Source: Sphingomonas sp. OK281
GTDB taxonomy: Bacteria; Pseudomonadota; Alphaproteobacteria; Sphingomonadales; Sphingomonadaceae
NCBI RefSeq assembly: GCF_900115295.1
Contig: NZ_FOVZ01000003.1
Coordinates: 310,001-374,000 of the forward strand
DNA: 64,000 bases
Reading direction: 5' to 3'
The translations under genes were made by a program, and so were the position numbers. How positions within the stretch are numbered: position 1 is the first letter of the stretch; each line of letters begins with the position of its first letter. Of this stretch, positions 61,213-64,000 are shown in pieces. The notes under the pieces are model-generated. The model was not told the origin of the DNA. It saw nothing but the letters and a program-made list of their open reading frames with translations, and searched no databases.

Positions 61213-62952
61213 TCAAAACGCAGCCGTCGCCTTAGCCTCCCCCATCATCGCCTTCCGCACCAAAGGAATAGGCGGCCCCCCATAACTCAAGAACTGGTCA
61301 TGGAACGCCTTCCAAGCCTTCCTTCCACCCCGCGTCGCAGTCCAGTCCGCCCGCAACTTCCGGATCATCAACTTACCCATAGTATAGTTCAGATACGCCG
61401 GATCATAAGTCCCCCGCGCCGCCTGCTGCTTCGCGTTCCCCTCGTCCTGGTAACATTCGTCGACGAACATCCGGAACGACTGCTCCTGCGTCATCCCCTT
61501 CGCATGCATGCGGATCGCCGAAAGATACCGGCAATCCCGCAGCAGCGCGTTCGAGATCTGCCCGACATGCGTCTCGGGATCGCCGTTGTTGAGCCCCGCC
61601 TCCCACATCATCTCCTCGGCATAATGCGCCCAGCCTTCCGCAAACGCATACCCCACGAACAACCGCCCGAAGAGCGACGGCGAGCGGTTCGCATGCAGGA
61701 ACTGGACGAAATGCCCTGGCATCACCTCGTGCACCGAGGTGAACAGCAGGTCGTCCTTGCCCGGCACGAACGCGTCCTGCACCGCCTTGGTCCAGCTCGG
61801 ATCGGGCGGCGAAATGTAATAGATCGACGGCACACCCTTATCGAACGGCCCCGGCGGATCGATGTACGCCGAGTTCTGCCGGTTATACGGCGGCGACTCC
61901 TCGACGAGCGCCTGCTCGGTCCCCGGGATCGTCACCAGATCGTGATCCACGACGAATTTCCGCAACGTCGGGATCTGGCGCCGCGCCTCGGCAACCGGGC
62001 CGCCGACCGGCTTGTTCGCGTTCATCTTGTCCATGCACGCCAGGATCGTCTGCCCCTTGGCGAAGACCCCGCACGCCTGCGCCAGCGCTGCCTGATTGCG
62101 CTTCAAGTCGGCGACACCCGCCGCCTCGAGCTGGTCGAGCGGCGTATCGACGCCCTCGGTCATCGCCACCATCCGCGCGAACTTGTCCGCCCCGAGCGCA
62201 AAGTCCTGCGTCGCGGTCCCGCGCTGGCCCTCGGTCCACGTCCCCAGATCGCGCATCGCCTTCGACGCCGCCTGCGCCGCATCGGTCAGCTGCTCCTGCG
62301 CCGCCGCATCCTTCACGCTCGCGAACGCCTTCACCGCGTCGCCCGCATAATAGTCGGCAAAGCCGTTGAACGCCGCCGTCCCGTAATTGACGTAGCTCAG
62401 TGGCATCGGCGTCTTGAGGTTCGCCTTGATGTTCCCCGCCGCCGCCGGGATCTTCTGCAGGAACGCGGTCAGCGCCTTCATCCGGGTCGGTGCATCGGCA
62501 TAGTTGCGCGCGATATACGTGTTCGGATCGAGCCCCGCGCTCACATACCACGCCGGATTATGGTGCGGCTGGTCGGCATCCTCCAGCCAGAACAGTTTCC
62601 CCCTGGCGACCTGCACCAGATAGTCGCGCTCGAACCCCTCGGCGGGCTTCAGATCCTTGAACGCCCCCGCCTTGTCGATCGCGCCATGCAGGAAGTCCGC
62701 CTGCCGCTTCAGCCCCGCCGCACTCCAGTCGCCCAAGCCGCCGTCATATTCGTGCTTGCCCTGATAGACCGCGTTCGCCGGATCGATCTTGAACCAGCCG
62801 TCGATGAAGCCATCGCGGAACCCCGCCCAGTCGCTCGTCGCAGCGGTCGTCGGCGCGGCAGGAGCCTGCGTGTTCGCGGTCGTCTGCGCAGGGCCGCACG
62901 CGCTCAAGGCGAGGACCGCGCCAAGTGCCGTCGTCAAAAGTCCGATCCGCAT
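61213..62952 (-). CDS. DUF885 family zinc-peptidase-like lipoprotein
   Basis: 579 residues. Lipobox VLALSAC (Cys19) and a Thr/Ala-rich spacer, then the helical DUF885 domain. SVHEVMPGHFVQF contains the HExxxGH motif (408-414), probably a zinc site; YAFAEGWAHYAEEMMWEAGL supplies the downstream Glu. It probably cleaves peptides in the periplasm. Members in sphingomonads are widespread and often uncharacterised. Confidence 0.92.
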   Translation of the reverse strand: MRIGLLTTALGAVLALSACGPAQTTANTQAPAAPTTAATSDWAGFRDGFIDGWFKIDPANAVYQGKHEYDGGLGDWSAAGLKRQADFLHGAIDKAGAFKDLKPAEGFERDYLVQVARGKLFWLEDADQPHHNPAWYVSAGLDPNTYIARNYADAPTRMKALTAFLQKIPAAAGNIKANLKTPMPLSYVNYGTAAFNGFADYYAGDAVKAFASVKDAAAQEQLTDAAQAASKAMRDLGTWTEGQRGTATQDFALGADKFARMVAMTEGVDTPLDQLEAAGVADLKRNQAALAQACGVFAKGQTILACMDKMNANKPVGGPVAEARRQIPTLRKFVVDHDLVTIPGTEQALVEESPPYNRQNSAYIDPPGPFDKGVPSIYYISPPDPSWTKAVQDAFVPGKDDLLFTSVHEVMPGHFVQFLHANRSPSLFGRLFVGYAFAEGWAHYAEEMMWEAGLNNGDPETHVGQISNALLRDCRYLSAIRMHAKGMTQEQSFRMFVDECYQDEGNAKQQAARGTYDPAYLNYTMGKLMIRKLRADWTATRGGRKAWKAFHDQFLSYGGPPIPLVRKAMMGEAKATAAF

Positions 62953-63077
62953 CCCGTCTCCAATTCCGACTCGTCTGGCGCCATGCTGCCAGTCGAAGCT
63001 TCGGTACGCCAGCGTGCGGAACGGCGCGCGCGATGAGCCGTTGAACGTGCATCTGCCAAGACAGACCGGAGACTTGC

Positions 63078-63902
63078 ATGCCCTACGTAAAAACCCGCGA
63101 CGGTACAGATATTTACGTCAAGGACTGGGGCACGGGTCGCCCGGTGATCCTGACGCACGGCTGGCCGCTCAACGCCGACAGCTGGGACGCGCAGGCGATG
63201 GCGCTCGCGCACGCCGGCTTCCGCGCGATCGCCTATGACCGCCGCGGGTTCGGTCGCTCGGGGCAGCCCTGGACCGGCTACAACTACGACACGCTGACCG
63301 ACGATCTGGCCGACGTGATGGAAGCCACCGGCGCGAACACCGACGCGACGATCGTCGGCTTCTCGATGGGTGGCGGCGAGATCGCGCGCTACATGAGCCG
63401 CTACGACGGCAAGGGCGTGGTCGCCGCGGGGCTGATCTCGTCGGTGGTGCCGTACATGCTCAAGACCGACGACAACCCCGACGGTGTCGACGAGGAAACG
63501 CTGGCCAGCATCGGCGCGAACATCGAGGATGATCGCCCGGCGTTCTTCAAGACCTTCCTCCAGCAATTCCTCGGCGTCGGGTTCATCACCTCGCCGGTCA
63601 GCGACGAGGTCGTCGACTGGGCATGGAGCTTGGCGATGCAGGCGGGCCTTCACCCGACGCTGGAGTGCGCCAAGGCGTTCGGCCACACCGACTTCCGCGG
63701 CGACCTGGCGGCCTTCCGCGTACCGACGCTAGTCGTCCACGGGACGAGCGACAAGACGGTCCCGATCGACGCCACCGGCCGCGCCGCCGCCAAGGGCATC
63801 GCGGACTCGCAGCTGGTCGAATATGACGGCGCCCCGCACGGCCTGACGATCACCGAGAGCGATCGCTTCACCAACGACCTGCTCACGTTCCTGGGTCGGT
63901 AA
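63078..63902 (+). CDS. Alpha/beta hydrolase (non-haem chloroperoxidase/arylesterase type)
   Basis: 274 residues. HGWPLNADSWDAQ (oxyanion loop), YDRRGFGRSGQPW, the nucleophile elbow GFSMGGGE with Ser96, PTLVVHGTSDKTVPID with the acidic residue, and His in YDGAPHGLTITESDRFTNDL complete the triad. The MGGGE elbow is that of cofactor-free haloperoxidases, which are esterases or perhydrolases. Cytosolic, as no signal is visible. Divergent from the DUF885 gene. Confidence 0.94.
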   Translation: MPYVKTRDGTDIYVKDWGTGRPVILTHGWPLNADSWDAQAMALAHAGFRAIAYDRRGFGRSGQPWTGYNYDTLTDDLADVMEATGANTDATIVGFSMGGGEIARYMSRYDGKGVVAAGLISSVVPYMLKTDDNPDGVDEETLASIGANIEDDRPAFFKTFLQQFLGVGFITSPVSDEVVDWAWSLAMQAGLHPTLECAKAFGHTDFRGDLAAFRVPTLVVHGTSDKTVPIDATGRAAAKGIADSQLVEYDGAPHGLTITESDRFTNDLLTFLGR

Positions 63903-63924
63903 ACATCCAACCGACCACACTTCT

Positions 63925-63961
63925 TGCCCCTCCCTGGAAGGGAGGGGTAGGGGGTGGGTCG
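63925..63961. repeat. Palindromic repeat, partial type D-like element
   Basis: CCCCTCCCTGGAAGGGAGGGG hairpin and the start of an arm (TAGGGGGTGGGTCGG). The rest lies beyond the window edge. Confidence 0.5.
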
Positions 63962-64000
63962 GCTTCCGCATGCTCGATCGGTGGCGGCTCAAGCCGGCCA

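Overview
The window reads as chromosomal DNA of a Sphingomonas-like alphaproteobacterium. This is an inference from gene content rather than from a marker gene: uniformly high GC, large TonB-dependent receptors beside glycoside hydrolases, an aspartate-rich (not zinc-type) HemB, many sphingomonad-style secreted or lipoprotein hypotheticals, and dispersed palindromic repeats typical of the group. No rRNA, insertion sequence, phage or CRISPR array was seen.

Layout. 0-2 kb: 3' end of rarA, a YjbR-like gene and an RNase-H-like hypothetical with no normal start codon. 2.3-4.9 kb: divergent AraC regulator and SDR, then an NAD(P)-binding reductase. 5.2-13.7 kb: a catabolic cluster for a 6-deoxy or L-sugar, probably L-fucose or L-galactose. 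It holds a GH35-type galactosidase, a broken hydrolase remnant, a RhaM-type mutarotase, a UxaA-type dehydratase, an aldose 1-dehydrogenase, an IclR regulator, a FucP permease and a zinc alcohol dehydrogenase. It ends at an esterase pseudogene and two identical tRNA-Arg(ACG) genes. 14.6-20.8 kb: lipoprotein, hemB operon (HemB, GNAT, membrane-bound spermidine-synthase-like protein), lipid kinase, cyclophilin. 20.9-25 kb: a tightly overlapping operon of ATP-grasp enzyme, LLM-class flavin monooxygenase and a MetNIQ-type importer, followed by corA. 26-29 kb: CurA-type reductase, a DUF2171 repeat protein and tRNA-Ala(CGC).

29.6-37.6 kb: a polysaccharide-utilisation block with a TonB receptor of the Xanthomonas/Caulobacter type, a GH115 alpha-glucuronidase and a GH51 arabinofuranosidase, pointing to arabinoglucuronoxylan-like hemicellulose. 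38-45.4 kb: a hybrid histidine kinase facing a DUF4173 / response regulator / histidine kinase operon. 45.7-50.7 kb: a YqiJ-flotillin-PhyH operon, a second 2OG-Fe(II) oxygenase and a membrane-protein gene that carries an FNR-type box and an in-frame amber codon. 50.8-64 kb: SnoaL/DUF4440-like protein, second TonB receptor, polysaccharide deacetylase, three secreted hypotheticals, prolyl oligopeptidase, MFS exporter, DUF885 metallopeptidase and an alpha/beta hydrolase.

Several features deserve follow-up: a possible +1 frameshift (CCC TGA C) joining the YjbR-like gene to the next frame; the amber-interrupted gene under a predicted FNR site; the ATP-grasp/LLM/MetNIQ operon as a candidate uptake-and-cleavage system for an organosulfur compound; matching operator-like motifs in the L-sugar cluster; and large palindromic elements that sit only at 3'-to-3' gene junctions. 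Start codons were chosen by ribosome-binding sites, overlaps and conserved N termini. All functional calls rest on recognition of family motifs, without database searches.
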